From Bacteroidota bacterium (GTDB taxonomy: Bacteria; Bacteroidota; Bacteroidia; Chitinophagales; Chitinophagaceae): a DNA stretch of 64,000 nt. The position numbers and the translations under genes are program-made. Below, one piece after another: positions 9,239-21,123 of the stretch. Each line of letters opens with the position of its first letter. Position 1 is the first letter of the stretch. The stretch is taken from NCBI GenBank assembly GCA_016868585.1, contig VGGR01000001.1, forward strand, positions 62,001 to 126,000, in the 5' to 3' direction. Under the pieces are notes generated by a model that saw only the letters and a list, made by a program, of their open reading frames with translations, was not told where the DNA came from and searched no databases.

Positions 9239-10445
9239 ATGAAAAAATTTTACATACTGGTATTATGTATCGGTCAACTCTTCTGCGTTCAGGCTCAACC
9301 ACTTTACCCATCGGTTTACGATTGCTATCAGCAGGATGCGGTGTTATTTTCCCTTGCACAGCCCTGGGTGCAGCAATTTGAAAAAATGAAGTGGGAAGTT
9401 CAACAGCAGGTAAGCGCCTTGATCCAAACGGAACAAGTATTTGTTATGCAGGAAAAGCCTTATTACCGGGATTTACGCTCTGCCGTAAAGATTGCTTCGG
9501 AGTTAAATAGTTTGGATAGTGTTTACGATCATTTTTTTATACAGGCGGCTTTAGCCATTCAAGCCAACTATGGGACATCGTCTGGTTGTATAGCAGATCA
9601 GGCCTCAGTAAATACACATTCGGTTTTGACAGATTACCTCGAGGAAAAAGTTTTTCAGTTAACCACGCAATATGCTAGTCAGGAATTTGCCCGTCAATTA
9701 GGATTTACCTCTGCACGAGTAGCTATTGATCAAGCAACCAAGCGTTGGTTGCTCCGCGACACAGCGCTTACGGAATCTGATCCACAGTTGGAGCAACCTT
9801 TGCAAGATGATTATTACTGGTGCATATTGAATGCAGACTGGGAACTGGAATTGACCAGTCCGGAGTTGGCGCTACTCCAGGCGGTGGAAAACAGAATGGA
9901 AAAAGGGAAGCCGAAAAAATTGAAAGAAATCCTCTTGTTAATTTTTGATCATTGGCGGGAGATCGAGGATATATTGAACTGGCTTAACACCAATGTGTTT
10001 GAGGACTGTCATGCGGTAGCGCGTGCTTCTTTCAAAGAAACCATACCACTTGATAGAAGCAGTAGCCCGGACCTTCGCCGAAAAATCAGTTATCAAGTAC
10101 TGCAGCGAGGGGTGTTGTTTGATGGGCGCGCCACCAAAACACATGTAAAAGGAATTGCTCGAGTGTACAAAAAGAAGTGGATCGGATGGGGAAGAGACCT
10201 GATGCAGCAAGTGGGTATTAGTTATTGCACGCTTCAGTGGAACCCTTGCCATAATCAGCAATGGCCTTCGGAGGGTTTGCCTTATATCCAGGCGCCCAAT
10301 CATAGGTATGCCAAATCTATTTTACAACAGGTGCATCCTTATGCGCTCTCCATACGGAATAGTGCAGCGGAGTTCTTGACCTTCGATATTCATTATAATG
10401 GTGCTTATTTAAAATCTATTTACTTGTTCGGAAACCGACCCTGTT

Positions 10446-10456
<11 letters not shown>
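9239..10456 (+). CDS. Secreted protein of unknown function
   Basis: 405-residue protein with a clear type I signal peptide (MKKFYILVLCIGQLFCVQAQ), so it is exported to the periplasm or beyond. I do not recognise the mature part. It is rich in aromatic residues and glutamine and has several cysteines (CIADQ, YYWC, EDCHA, YCTLQWNPC, RPCYGN), which would suit disulfide bonds. Its predicted helices lie mostly in the first two thirds. No T9SS C-terminal domain or lipobox is present. It overlaps the next gene by 11 nt in another frame, so the two are very probably cotranscribed and perhaps work together at the outer membrane. Confidence 0.6.
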
Positions 10457-13222
<2,766 letters not shown>

Positions 13223-13261
13223 CTAGATTCCCAGTGATTTTGGTTGTAAAATCAAGGTCTG

Positions 13262-13269
13262 CAAATCTA
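13262..13269 (-). promoter_or_regulatory. -7 box (TAGATTTG) before gyrB
   Basis: Exact TAnnTTTG on the minus strand, 45 nt before the gyrB ATG in the 113-bp gap after lpxC-fabZ. It suggests gyrB has its own promoter and is not only read from the lpx operon. Confidence 0.4.
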
Positions 13270-13329
13270 CTGAATCACCTCTCGGAAACCCACTTTTCAG
13301 GCTTGTTTTTTGGGTGGTTTTTTCTCCAT

Positions 13330-14733
13330 TTATCGCTTCACGATCTGGGCTGTCAGCACGGCTTCTGTACAGAGCTTTCCACCGACATAAATGGTGCCGT
13401 GCATTTCCGCAATTCCACGGCGAATGGAAGACTTTAGTTCCATTTTTAAAAGAAGCGTATCTCCCGGACGCACCATCTGCTTAAACTTGCAATTATCGAT
13501 TTTTAAGAAGTAGGTGTCATAGTTGCCTTTTTCGCTCAAATTGATGGCTAAAATACCTCCGCATTGCGCTAAGGCTTCAATTTGTATCACACCCGGCATC
13601 ACCGGATTTCCGGGAAAGTGTCCCTGGAAAAACCATTCGTTAAAGGTCACATTTTTTACACCTACAATATGGGTTTCACTCAGCTCTATCACTTTATCAA
13701 CCAGGGCAAAGGGATAGCGATGAGGAAGCGTTCGTTCTATGCATTGCTGATCCATCACGGGCACAGCGGTGGGATCGTAATAGGGTACATCTTTGGTGTG
13801 CTTGTTCTTTTTGATGTACTGTTTGATTTTTTTTGCAAAAGCCACATTACTGCTGTGTCCGGGACGGTTTGCAATGATGCGAGCTTTGATAGGATAGCCT
13901 ACCAACGCCAGATCGCCTACCACATCCAATAGCTTATGACGGGCAGGTTCATTGGGAAAACGAAGGTCCAGGTTATTGAGATAGCCCTCGCTTTTTACTT
14001 CGATCTTTTTCTTTTTAAATATTTTTTTCAATCGACTGAGCTCATTGTCGTCAATGGTTTTGTCAACTATTACAATGGCATTGTTGATATCACCTCCTTT
14101 GATCAGATTGTTATCCAAGAGCATTTCCAACTCGTGCAAAAAACAAAATGTTCTGCAGGAGGAAACCTCTGTTTTAAAATCGGTGATCTTTTTTAATCCG
14201 GCATGTTGGGTGCCCAATACGGGCGAATTAAAATCAATTAAGGTGGTGATTTGGTACTCCATTGCAGGCATGGCTACCATTTCCACCCGTTTGCCATCGT
14301 CATAATGAAAAATATTTTCATCAATACTATACCAGGTCTTGGCTGCATCCTGTTCTTGTATTCCTGCTTTTTCGATCAACTCCACAAATGCGGCAGAGCT
14401 TCCGTCGATGATGGGAATCTCAGGTCCGTTGACTTTCAATAAACAGTTGTCAATGCCCATTCCTACCAATGCTGCCAATACATGTTCAACCGTGCTGATT
14501 TTTGCGCCATTTGATTCCAGGGTGGTACCACGGCTGGTGTCGGTTACTAGATCACAATCTGCCTTGATCACTGGTTGTCCGGGCAGGTCCGTCCGCTTAA
14601 ACAACAGACCAAACCCGGGATTTGCAGGTTGCAGGGTAAGGTCGGCTAATATGCCAGAATGTAGTCCGGTACCTGAAATGGTAACCGGTTTTCCGATAGT
14701 GTGTTGTTTGTCGGGATTAAAGGGAGTAGCCAT
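13330..14733 (-). CDS. lpxC-fabZ: Bifunctional LpxC-FabZ (UDP-acyl-GlcNAc deacetylase / 3-hydroxyacyl-ACP dehydratase)
   Basis: 467-residue fusion typical of Bacteroidota. The N-terminal two thirds is LpxC, the zinc deacetylase that commits UDP-3-O-acyl-GlcNAc to lipid A: ISGTGLHSG, STVEHVLAALVG with the zinc histidine, SSCRTFCFL and the ARHKLLDVVGDL region with the second zinc ligands. The C-terminal third (from about residue 330) is FabZ, the hot-dog dehydratase of fatty acid synthesis: LPHRYPFALVDKV with the catalytic His, then FQGHFPGNPVMPGVIQIEALAQ with the catalytic Glu. The start was set to the ATG giving MATPFNPDKQ; an in-frame TTG 7 codons upstream is less likely. It is followed by gyrB and not by the lpxA gene often found there. 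The lpxD stop lies 57 bp upstream. Confidence 0.93.
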   Translation of the reverse strand: MATPFNPDKQHTIGKPVTISGTGLHSGILADLTLQPANPGFGLLFKRTDLPGQPVIKADCDLVTDTSRGTTLESNGAKISTVEHVLAALVGMGIDNCLLKVNGPEIPIIDGSSAAFVELIEKAGIQEQDAAKTWYSIDENIFHYDDGKRVEMVAMPAMEYQITTLIDFNSPVLGTQHAGLKKITDFKTEVSSCRTFCFLHELEMLLDNNLIKGGDINNAIVIVDKTIDDNELSRLKKIFKKKKIEVKSEGYLNNLDLRFPNEPARHKLLDVVGDLALVGYPIKARIIANRPGHSSNVAFAKKIKQYIKKNKHTKDVPYYDPTAVPVMDQQCIERTLPHRYPFALVDKVIELSETHIVGVKNVTFNEWFFQGHFPGNPVMPGVIQIEALAQCGGILAINLSEKGNYDTYFLKIDNCKFKQMVRPGDTLLLKMELKSSIRRGIAEMHGTIYVGGKLCTEAVLTAQIVKR

Positions 14734-14751
14734 GAGCGGATTTTGGTGCCA

Positions 14752-14759
14752 CAAAGGTA
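14752..14759 (-). promoter_or_regulatory. -7 box (TACCTTTG) before lpxC-fabZ
   Basis: Minus-strand TACCTTTG, exact TAnnTTTG, 18 nt before the chosen lpxC-fabZ ATG in the gap behind lpxD. It would allow lpxC-fabZ to be transcribed independently of lpxD. Confidence 0.4.
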
Positions 14760-14790
14760 GTAAATGTAAAAGGGACCGAAAATTAGTCTG

Positions 14791-15831
14791 CTAACCGTTT
14801 GATTTTAAATCAGATATGATTTTTTCCAATTCCTGGATTCGCTTTTCCAACTCAGGCAGCTTTCTGCTTATTACCTGACTGCGTAAAAATTGGGTATAAT
14901 CATAGGCAGGTGTGCCGTACACAGCCTTGCCGGGATCAAGAGATTTAATAACCCCGCTTTGTGCATTTACTTTTGCTCCATCGCCCAGGCTAATGTGACC
15001 GATAATGCCAGCCTGACCTCCGATCATTACTCCTTTGCCTACCTTGGTGCTCCCGCTGATTCCGGCTTGTGCGGCAACCACGGTGTTGCTCCCAATTTCA
15101 ACATTATGGGCCACCTGAATTAAGTTATCCAGTTTGGCGCCCCTGCGAATAATGGTTGAGCCGATCGTGGCTCTGTCGATGGTGGTATTGGCTCCGATTT
15201 CAACTTGATCCTCCACCACCACATTTCCAATCTGTGGAACTTTTGTAAAACTTCCATCTGGCTGAGGTGCAAAACCAAACCCATCGCTTCCAAGCACAGT
15301 GCCGGCATGTACGATCACGTCATTACCTAACACACACTGATGATAGATTTTTACGCCGGGATGCAGCACACATCTTTTTCCAATTACCACCTCATCGCCA
15401 ATATAGCAGTTAGGGTAGATTTTAGTCTGGTCTCCTATTTGGGCGCACTTGCCCACGTAACTAAAGGCTCCGAGATAAATTTCACTTCCTAATGCTGCAG
15501 TGGTTGCTACAAAACTGGGTTGTTCAATGCCGGTCAATTGCTGCTGAACTAACTCCTGATATTTGGAAAGTAAAGTGGCAAATGCCAAGTATGCATTGGG
15601 CACACGGATCAAGGTAGTCTCTTTTTTTTGCCTTGGCTGAAAACTTTCATTTACAATGATCACCGAGGCATTGGTGCTATAAAAATATTCCTCGTATTTG
15701 GGATTAGCCAAAAAGGATAGTTGCCCGGGGCTTGCTTCTTCGATTTTTCCAAACGCATGCACCGATGCCATTGGATTTCCCTCCACCGTTCCCTCAACTA
15801 ATTGAGCGATCTGCGCAGCAGTAAAAGCCAT
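14791..15831 (-). CDS. lpxD: UDP-3-O-acylglucosamine N-acyltransferase
   Basis: 346-residue LpxD, which adds the N-linked hydroxyacyl chain to the LpxC product in lipid A synthesis. An N-terminal uridine-binding domain (MAFTAAQIAQLVEG; SFLANPKYEEY near 50) precedes a left-handed beta-helix of hexapeptide repeats. That helix shows GSDGFGFAP, NTTIDRATIGST and VAHNVEIG, where the catalytic His lies in AHN. A C-terminal helix (ELEKRIQELEKI) closes the trimer. The start is MAF or the preceding ATG at 15834, both immediately after the TGA of the HD-domain gene (1-4 nt), which implies coupled translation. The longer reading from 15876 would run into that gene and lacks family similarity. Confidence 0.92.
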   Translation of the reverse strand: MAFTAAQIAQLVEGTVEGNPMASVHAFGKIEEASPGQLSFLANPKYEEYFYSTNASVIIVNESFQPRQKKETTLIRVPNAYLAFATLLSKYQELVQQQLTGIEQPSFVATTAALGSEIYLGAFSYVGKCAQIGDQTKIYPNCYIGDEVVIGKRCVLHPGVKIYHQCVLGNDVIVHAGTVLGSDGFGFAPQPDGSFTKVPQIGNVVVEDQVEIGANTTIDRATIGSTIIRRGAKLDNLIQVAHNVEIGSNTVVAAQAGISGSTKVGKGVMIGGQAGIIGHISLGDGAKVNAQSGVIKSLDPGKAVYGTPAYDYTQFLRSQVISRKLPELEKRIQELEKIISDLKSNG

Positions 15832-15835
15832 CATA

Positions 15836-17089
15836 TCAGTGAGGAGTTGTTTTGAGGGTTCTGGGATAACATACAAAGTGCTTTTTTATTTCTCCGTACG
15901 AAATACTGTTTCCATAATTGATCAACGCATGATCCACTGCGGAGATATCTTTTACCTGTCCGTTTTTAAAAAGAATTTGAATTCTATCGTCTTTCGGGTT
16001 GTAGGTAGTATTGTGGGCTTCTCCTGTAAATACAAAGTAGACGGCCTCTTGTTCTGTAATCTCCAGCTGAATGGCAGCTTCTTTTCGAAGTGCATCAAGC
16101 GTTGAGACTGCAGTTGAATCGGAGGTAAAACGAATTTTGAGTAGTTGTCTGTTCACAATCAACTTGCTTAATTCGGCCAATACCCTATCCGGGTGATTAC
16201 ACCAGTTTTTAATGCTTGCCATGACATCATGATCATCAAGACGAAAAAAAAGGTCTAAATGCTGCTTGATTGCAGCAGCGGCCTGTCGATTTTGTAAAAA
16301 AAAGTCAAGGGCAGCTGTAGCGGCTTTTACGGCAATCCCTTTGCCAATTAATTCCTGTGCTCTACGCAAAGCGTGTACCAAGGTCATTTCAGCGCTCACT
16401 ACTGTTTTATGCAAGTATACCTGCCAATACATAAGCCTGCGGCTGATCAAAAACTTTTCGATAGAGAAAATAGCTTTTTCCTCCACCATCAATTGTCCCT
16501 CGTGTACGGTAAGCATTTTAAGGATTCGGTCATAGCCAATAACGCCTTCGGCTACTCCGGTGAAAAAGCTATCCCTGTTTAAGTAGTCCAGTCGGTCCAC
16601 ATCTAGTTGTCCGGATACCAATTGATGAAGAAATTTTTTTGGGTATTGATCAGTAAAAATAGAAATGGCCACAGCCAATTTACCCTGCAGTTCCTCATTG
16701 AGTTTTTCCATGATCAACAGGGAAAGTTGCTCGTGGTGCACTCCGGGAATCAATTCTTTTTCCAAGGCATGGGAAAAAGGTCCATGCCCACAATCGTGAA
16801 GCAGGATAGCCAATTTAGCCCCCAACTCCTCCTCGGGAGTAATATCGATTCCTTTGCTCTTTAACTCGTGCAAGGCAATTCCCATCAAGTGATAGGCTCC
16901 CAATGAATGGTGCATTCGTGAATGCATGGCTCCCGGATACACCAAATGTGCAAATGCCATTTGATGGATATTCCGTAGACGCTGGTAGTAAGGATGTGCG
17001 ACTACCGCTAACACCAAAGGATGATCCACCGTAATAAAGCCATAAACAGGATCGTTGATGATTTTTCTGGTAGCGGGATTTGTTTTCAT
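15836..17089 (-). CDS. HD-domain phosphohydrolase (dNTPase-like)
   Basis: 417-residue metal-dependent HD superfamily hydrolase related to dGTPases/SAMHD1-like enzymes and the bacterial YdhJ/YwfO group. Metal ligands are visible: R-M-HHSLGAYHL (about residue 55-65), then LLHDCGHGPFSHALE (the HD pair), and QLDVDRLDYLNRD further on with the last Asp. The substrate is likely a (deoxy)nucleotide but cannot be fixed from sequence. It is cotranscribed with lpxD (stop and start adjacent), an arrangement that does not explain its role. The start is the ATG at 17089; a TTG 10 codons upstream is possible but overlaps the promoter region. Confidence 0.85.
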   Translation of the reverse strand: MKTNPATRKIINDPVYGFITVDHPLVLAVVAHPYYQRLRNIHQMAFAHLVYPGAMHSRMHHSLGAYHLMGIALHELKSKGIDITPEEELGAKLAILLHDCGHGPFSHALEKELIPGVHHEQLSLLIMEKLNEELQGKLAVAISIFTDQYPKKFLHQLVSGQLDVDRLDYLNRDSFFTGVAEGVIGYDRILKMLTVHEGQLMVEEKAIFSIEKFLISRRLMYWQVYLHKTVVSAEMTLVHALRRAQELIGKGIAVKAATAALDFFLQNRQAAAAIKQHLDLFFRLDDHDVMASIKNWCNHPDRVLAELSKLIVNRQLLKIRFTSDSTAVSTLDALRKEAAIQLEITEQEAVYFVFTGEAHNTTYNPKDDRIQILFKNGQVKDISAVDHALINYGNSISYGEIKKHFVCYPRTLKTTPH

Positions 17090-17116
17090 TTTTGTTAAAG
17101 CCTGCAAGGTAGCCTT

Positions 17117-17124
17117 CAAAAGTA
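17117..17124 (-). promoter_or_regulatory. -7 box (TACTTTTG) before the HD-domain gene
   Basis: Minus-strand TACTTTTG, exact TAnnTTTG, 27 nt before the ATG at 17089. It is back to back with the porX box at 17146-17153, so the two divergent promoters share about 70 bp. Confidence 0.4.
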
Positions 17125-17145
17125 CGAAGGGGACCTTTAAAAAGC

Positions 17146-17153
17146 TAAATTTG
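17146..17153 (+). promoter_or_regulatory. -7 box (TAAATTTG) before porX, near-leaderless
   Basis: Exact TAnnTTTG with only 5 nt between it and the porX ATG. If transcription starts the usual few bases after the box, the mRNA has a leader of 0-3 nt. Confidence 0.45.
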
Positions 17154-17158
17154 AACTT

Positions 17159-18715
17159 ATGGCACTGGCTCGGATTATATGGGTGGACGACGAAATGGAG
17201 AGCTTACACTCACAGCAATTGTTCCTGGAGAACAAGGGCTACGCGGTTCAAACCTTTACCAATGGTTTTGAAGCTATCGATTATGTACGTGAACACCCGG
17301 TAGATGTGGTGTTGATTGATGAAAGTATGCCGGGAATTACCGGATTGGAAACCCTGGCCAAGATCAAAGAGATCAATCGTTCCATACCCGTGGTGTTGAT
17401 TACAAAAAATGAAACGGAGAATTTGATGGACGATGCCATCGGTTCTCAAATCAGCGATTACCTGATAAAACCGGTGAATCCCAATCAGGTGTTATTGAGT
17501 CTGAAAAAAATTATTGATAACAAACGATTAGTGGCAGAAAAAACCACAGCGGCTTATCAACAACAATTCCGTCATTTATTTACTGCACTCAACAGTGATC
17601 CCGATCATAAAGAGTGGCGGGATATTTATAAAAAATTAATCTATTGGGAGTTGGAAATGCAACGCACAGATAGTCCGGAGATGGAAGAAGTGTTGTACTC
17701 GCAAAAGACAGAGGCTAATACTGAATTTTTCAAATTTATTTCTCGTCATTATGCAAGCTGGATTCAGGTGCCTTCGGCTATCACTCCCACTATGAGTCAT
17801 ACCTTGCTGAAGCGCAAAGTGTTTCCCTTGTTAAAAAAGGGGACTCCTGTTTTTTTTGTGTTAATTGACAATCTTCGCTTTGATCAATGGAAGGCTATTG
17901 AACCTGTATTAGCTGCCAGTTTTAGATTGACTGAAGAGGATAGCTTTTATAGCATTTTACCTACTGCTACCCAGTATGCTCGTAATGCAGTTTTTGCCGG
18001 ATTACTGCCGGCAGAAATTGAAAAAAAGTTTCCGCATTGTTGGAAGAATGACGAAGAGGAGGGAGGTAAAAATCTCCATGAAGAAGAATTACTGCGCGCA
18101 CAGTTGAAGGATGCCGGGTTGGGAGACATTCGTTTTACTTATAATAAAGTGGTCAATAATCAATCTGGTCAGGAACTGCAACAGCAGATTCATAATTTGA
18201 TGAGCAATGACCTCAATGTGATTGTTTACAATTTTGTGGATATGCTTAGCCACGCACGTACCGAAATGGAAGTGCTTAAGGAATTGGCGGGCGATGAAAA
18301 AAGTTATCGTAGCGTTACCCGCTCCTGGTTTGAACATTCGCCCTTGCACCAGGCACTCCGTCGGATAGCGGAAAAGCCGCTTACGTTGGTAATTGCCACG
18401 GATCATGGTAGCGTACGTGTTAAAACACCGGCGCGTGTGATCGGAGACAAGCAAACTACTACTAACCTTAGATATAAACACGGACGCAATTTGCAATACG
18501 AACCCCGAGAGGTACTGGCTTTCCGGGAGCCAGGTCAGGCAGGACTTCCTTCGCCCACTTTAAATTCCTCCTACATCTTTGCCAAAGGAGATTTGTTTTT
18601 ATGTTACCCCAATAACTACAATCACTATGCCAATTATTATCGAAATACTTTTCAGCACGGGGGAGTCAGTTTAGAAGAAATGATTGTTCCGGTTATTACG
18701 CTGCAGTCCCGCTAG
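17159..18715 (+). CDS. porX: PorX: response regulator with PglZ phosphodiesterase domain, T9SS regulator
   Basis: 518-residue atypical response regulator. The receiver domain (1-120) has the acidic pocket DDE at 10-12, the phosphoacceptor Asp54 in LIDESMPG, and Lys in YLIKPVN. A helical linker (about 125-225) leads to an alkaline-phosphatase-fold PglZ domain. Its metal ligands can be seen at Asp237 (LIDNLRFDQW), the Thr of ATQYARNA, Asp415-His416 (ATDHGS) and His500 (FQHGGVSLEEM). In Porphyromonas and Flavobacterium, PorX with the kinase PorY and a sigma factor controls type IX secretion, and the domain has phosphodiesterase activity on small nucleotides. All catalytic and phosphorylation residues are kept here. 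PorY is not in the window, but T9SS cargo is (40.7-50 kb). Confidence 0.9.
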   Translation: MALARIIWVDDEMESLHSQQLFLENKGYAVQTFTNGFEAIDYVREHPVDVVLIDESMPGITGLETLAKIKEINRSIPVVLITKNETENLMDDAIGSQISDYLIKPVNPNQVLLSLKKIIDNKRLVAEKTTAAYQQQFRHLFTALNSDPDHKEWRDIYKKLIYWELEMQRTDSPEMEEVLYSQKTEANTEFFKFISRHYASWIQVPSAITPTMSHTLLKRKVFPLLKKGTPVFFVLIDNLRFDQWKAIEPVLAASFRLTEEDSFYSILPTATQYARNAVFAGLLPAEIEKKFPHCWKNDEEEGGKNLHEEELLRAQLKDAGLGDIRFTYNKVVNNQSGQELQQQIHNLMSNDLNVIVYNFVDMLSHARTEMEVLKELAGDEKSYRSVTRSWFEHSPLHQALRRIAEKPLTLVIATDHGSVRVKTPARVIGDKQTTTNLRYKHGRNLQYEPREVLAFREPGQAGLPSPTLNSSYIFAKGDLFLCYPNNYNHYANYYRNTFQHGGVSLEEMIVPVITLQSR

Positions 18716-18759
18716 CAGTTTGCAAGTAGAAATAGGAATGTTACTTTCGCAATTCAACT

Positions 18760-19044
18760 ATGAAATACACGCAAACAACCCTTGATAAGCTGGAGGCCAT
18801 CCCTGAACAGGCCGGATATGTGCTGCGCTATGAGCGAGGTACTTTTCAAAGTGGTTATTGTATCCTGGAATCCAAAAAAGTGGTTGTACTCAATAAGTTT
18901 TTAGCCACCGAAGGACGCATCAATACCTTGATTGATTTGATCCCCCAACTGCAAATTGATCCGGGACATTTATCCGAAGAATCTGCCCGCTTACATAAAG
19001 AAGTGATTTCCCGTGTGGGGAGTGCGGGGAATCCCAATCAATAG
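18760..19044 (+). CDS. Small conserved-looking protein of unknown function
   Basis: 94-residue soluble protein without signal peptide or membrane segment; function not recognised. A strand-rich first half (GYVLRYERGTFQSGYCILESKKVVVLNKFL) suggests a small alpha/beta fold, and a helical second half follows (RINTLIDLIPQL, EESARLHKEVISRV). It is placed 44 bp after porX and 6 bp before an MBL-fold hydrolase on the same strand, so it is probably cotranscribed with the hydrolase. A TACTTTCG near-box at 18742-18749 could give a promoter of its own. Codon use resembles its neighbours. Confidence 0.6.
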   Translation: MKYTQTTLDKLEAIPEQAGYVLRYERGTFQSGYCILESKKVVVLNKFLATEGRINTLIDLIPQLQIDPGHLSEESARLHKEVISRVGSAGNPNQ

Positions 19045-19050
19045 TAGTTC

Positions 19051-19836
19051 ATGAATTGCCCTCCGTTACAGATTACATTTTTAGGAACCGGAACCAGCGG
19101 AGGTATTCCTATGATCGGTTGCGACTGTCCCGTTTGCCAGTCTGCCGACACCAAGGATAAACGACTTCGTTCCAGCATTATGGTAGAATCGGCAACCACC
19201 CGATTAGTGGTTGATACCGGTCCTGATTTTCGGTATCAGATGCTGCGGCAGCAGGTGAAAAAGCTGGATGCCGTGGTATTTACCCATCCGCACAAAGATC
19301 ATATGGCAGGGTTGGATGATATCCGGGCTTTCAATTATTTCAGCAAACGTCACCTGGAGATCTATGCGGACTCACTCACGGAGGAGGCTTTACGTCGGGA
19401 CTTCTATTATGCATTTTCTGACACAAAATATCCTGGTACCCCTGAGCTTAATTTGAATACCATAACGGAAGAACCCTTTTATGTGGGCGATATTCCTGTT
19501 AGTCCCATACAGGTTTGGCATCACCGAATGCCTGTGCTGGGATTTAGATTTGGCCCCTTCACCTATATCACGGATGCTAATCGGATAGACTTGGATCAAC
19601 AACAAAAAATCAAAGGGAGTGAAGTATTGGTATTGAATGCCCTCCGAAAAAAGGACCATCTGGCCCATTTTAATCTGGAACAAGCCCTATGGTTAATGGA
19701 TCAGCTTGAAATTCCCGCTGGTTATTTGACACATATCTCGCATCAGTTAGGCAAACATGCCGAGGTTGAATCAGAACTGCCTCCCCACGTACGCCTGTCA
19801 TATGACGGTTTAGTGTTGAAGTTTTTGGAGCAGTAG
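19051..19836 (+). CDS. MBL-fold metallo-hydrolase, PhnP-like
   Basis: 261-residue metallo-beta-lactamase-fold enzyme close to the PhnP phosphodiesterase group. It starts with the LGTGTSGGIPMIGC motif, followed by CPVCQ. The first two cysteines are like the extra zinc site of PhnP. The main dinuclear metal site is THPHKDHMAGLDD (HxHxDH), with later ligands in ITDANRID and the terminal THISHQLGKH. PhnP itself cleaves cyclic ribose phosphates, but no phn genes are nearby, so the substrate here is open. It is followed by a good hairpin-T-tract terminator. Confidence 0.82.
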   Translation: MNCPPLQITFLGTGTSGGIPMIGCDCPVCQSADTKDKRLRSSIMVESATTRLVVDTGPDFRYQMLRQQVKKLDAVVFTHPHKDHMAGLDDIRAFNYFSKRHLEIYADSLTEEALRRDFYYAFSDTKYPGTPELNLNTITEEPFYVGDIPVSPIQVWHHRMPVLGFRFGPFTYITDANRIDLDQQQKIKGSEVLVLNALRKKDHLAHFNLEQALWLMDQLEIPAGYLTHISHQLGKHAEVESELPPHVRLSYDGLVLKFLEQ

Positions 19837-19848
19837 TATTATATTTTT

Positions 19849-19869
19849 ACTAACAGTTGTTAGTTTTTT
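19849..19869 (+). terminator. Rho-independent terminator after the MBL-fold gene
   Basis: Perfect 6-bp stem ACTAAC/GTTAGT with a 4-nt loop AGTT, followed directly by six T. It begins 12 nt after the MBL-fold hydrolase stop codon and should end the transcript that starts near 18760 or porX. Confidence 0.6.
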
Positions 19870-19969
19870 CAAAATCCTCCTTATATTGCTCTGGCCTCTG
19901 GCAATTGCTTTTGTTTATGATCGCGAATGCCACTTTCAGCAGGGGGCATCTTTTTTAAAATAACGGTGT

Positions 19970-21112
19970 ATGAACTTTCAAACGCAGGATTTGACGCAGC
20001 AGGTAGCTTCAGCAGCCCGTGAGTTTGCGTTGACCCATATAGCGCCCCATGTAATGCGTTGGGACGAACAACAATTTTTTCCAAAACAAACCATGCAAGA
20101 GCTGGGTAAATTAGGTTTGATGGGAATTTTAGTCCCTGAAGAATTTGGTGGTGCCGGACTTTCTTATTTTGAATACAAAGCAGCCATTGAAGAAATAGCA
20201 AAAGTGTGTGGATCCATAGGATTGAGCGTGGCCGCACACAATTCTCTTTGTACCGGACACATACTTAGTTTCGGCAATGACCAGCAAAAAAAGAAATGGC
20301 TTCCCCTATTAGCCAGCGGGCAGTGGATTGGCGCTTGGGGTTTAACGGAAGCCAATACCGGAAGCGATGCGGGTAATATGCAATGCACCGCCACAAAAAA
20401 TCAAGAGGGGAATTGGGTTTTGAACGGCACCAAGACTTGGATAACACACGGCATTTCCGGAGACTTAGCCGTGGTGTTATGCAGAACCGGCGAGCCTCGT
20501 GCAAAAAACAATGCAACGGCATTTATAGTGCCTCGTGATACAGCTGGTCTTTCTGCAGGAAAAAAAGAAAATAAATTGGGGATGCGCGCCAGTGAAACTG
20601 CAGAGTTGATTTTTGATAATTGCGTGATCCCTGATTCGCATCGTCTTGGGGAAGTGGGTGAAGGTTTTAAACAAGCCATGAAAATATTGGATGGGGGAAG
20701 AATCTCCATTGCGGCACTTTCCCTGGGAATAGCTAAAGGCGCCTATGAAGCGGCTAAGAAATACGCGCAGGAAAGACAGCAATTTGATAAACCCATTGCC
20801 CAATTCCAAGGAATTGCATTCAAGTTGGCTGACATGGCTACTGAAATTGAAGCAGCCGATCTTTTAATTCAGCAAGCTTGTTTCAAAAAAGAACAGCACT
20901 TACCTATGACGCAGGAAGCGGCCATGGCAAAATACTATGCCAGTGAGGTAGCGGTTCGCGTAGCAACGGATGCGGTACAAATTTTTGGCGGGTATGGTTA
21001 TACCAAAGATTTTCCGGTAGAAAAGTTTTACCGCGATGCAAAGCTTTGCACCATAGGAGAAGGCACCAGTGAAATTCAAAAATTAGTCATTGCGCGTGAG
21101 GCGCTTCGCTAA
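19970..21112 (+). CDS. Acyl-CoA dehydrogenase
   Basis: 380-residue FAD-dependent acyl-CoA dehydrogenase, catalysing alpha,beta-desaturation of acyl-CoA in fatty or branched-chain acid breakdown. Standard three-domain layout: N-terminal helices; middle beta domain with [16 protein letters not shown] (signature 1, flavin contact) and KTWITHG; C-terminal helical domain with [22 protein letters not shown]. The signature [10 protein letters not shown] carries the catalytic Glu in the short/medium-chain position. No electron-transfer flavoprotein gene is nearby. The stop is 11 bp from the convergent ABC exporter gene. Chain-length preference cannot be read from the sequence. Confidence 0.9.
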   Translation: MNFQTQDLTQQVASAAREFALTHIAPHVMRWDEQQFFPKQTMQELGKLGLMGILVPEEFGGAGLSYFEYKAAIEEIAKVCGSIGLSVAAHNSLCTGHILSFGNDQQKKKWLPLLASGQWIGAWGLTEANTGSDAGNMQCTATKNQEGNWVLNGTKTWITHGISGDLAVVLCRTGEPRAKNNATAFIVPRDTAGLSAGKKENKLGMRASETAELIFDNCVIPDSHRLGEVGEGFKQAMKILDGGRISIAALSLGIAKGAYEAAKKYAQERQQFDKPIAQFQGIAFKLADMATEIEAADLLIQQACFKKEQHLPMTQEAAMAKYYASEVAVRVATDAVQIFGGYGYTKDFPVEKFYRDAKLCTIGEGTSEIQKLVIAREALR

Positions 21113-21123
21113 GCTGTTATGGT

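Noticed and set aside
14339-14794. 151-codon plus-strand ORF opposite lpxC
   Set aside because: Pure shadow of the LpxC coding strand: cysteine/serine-rich, no domain, and no promoter.
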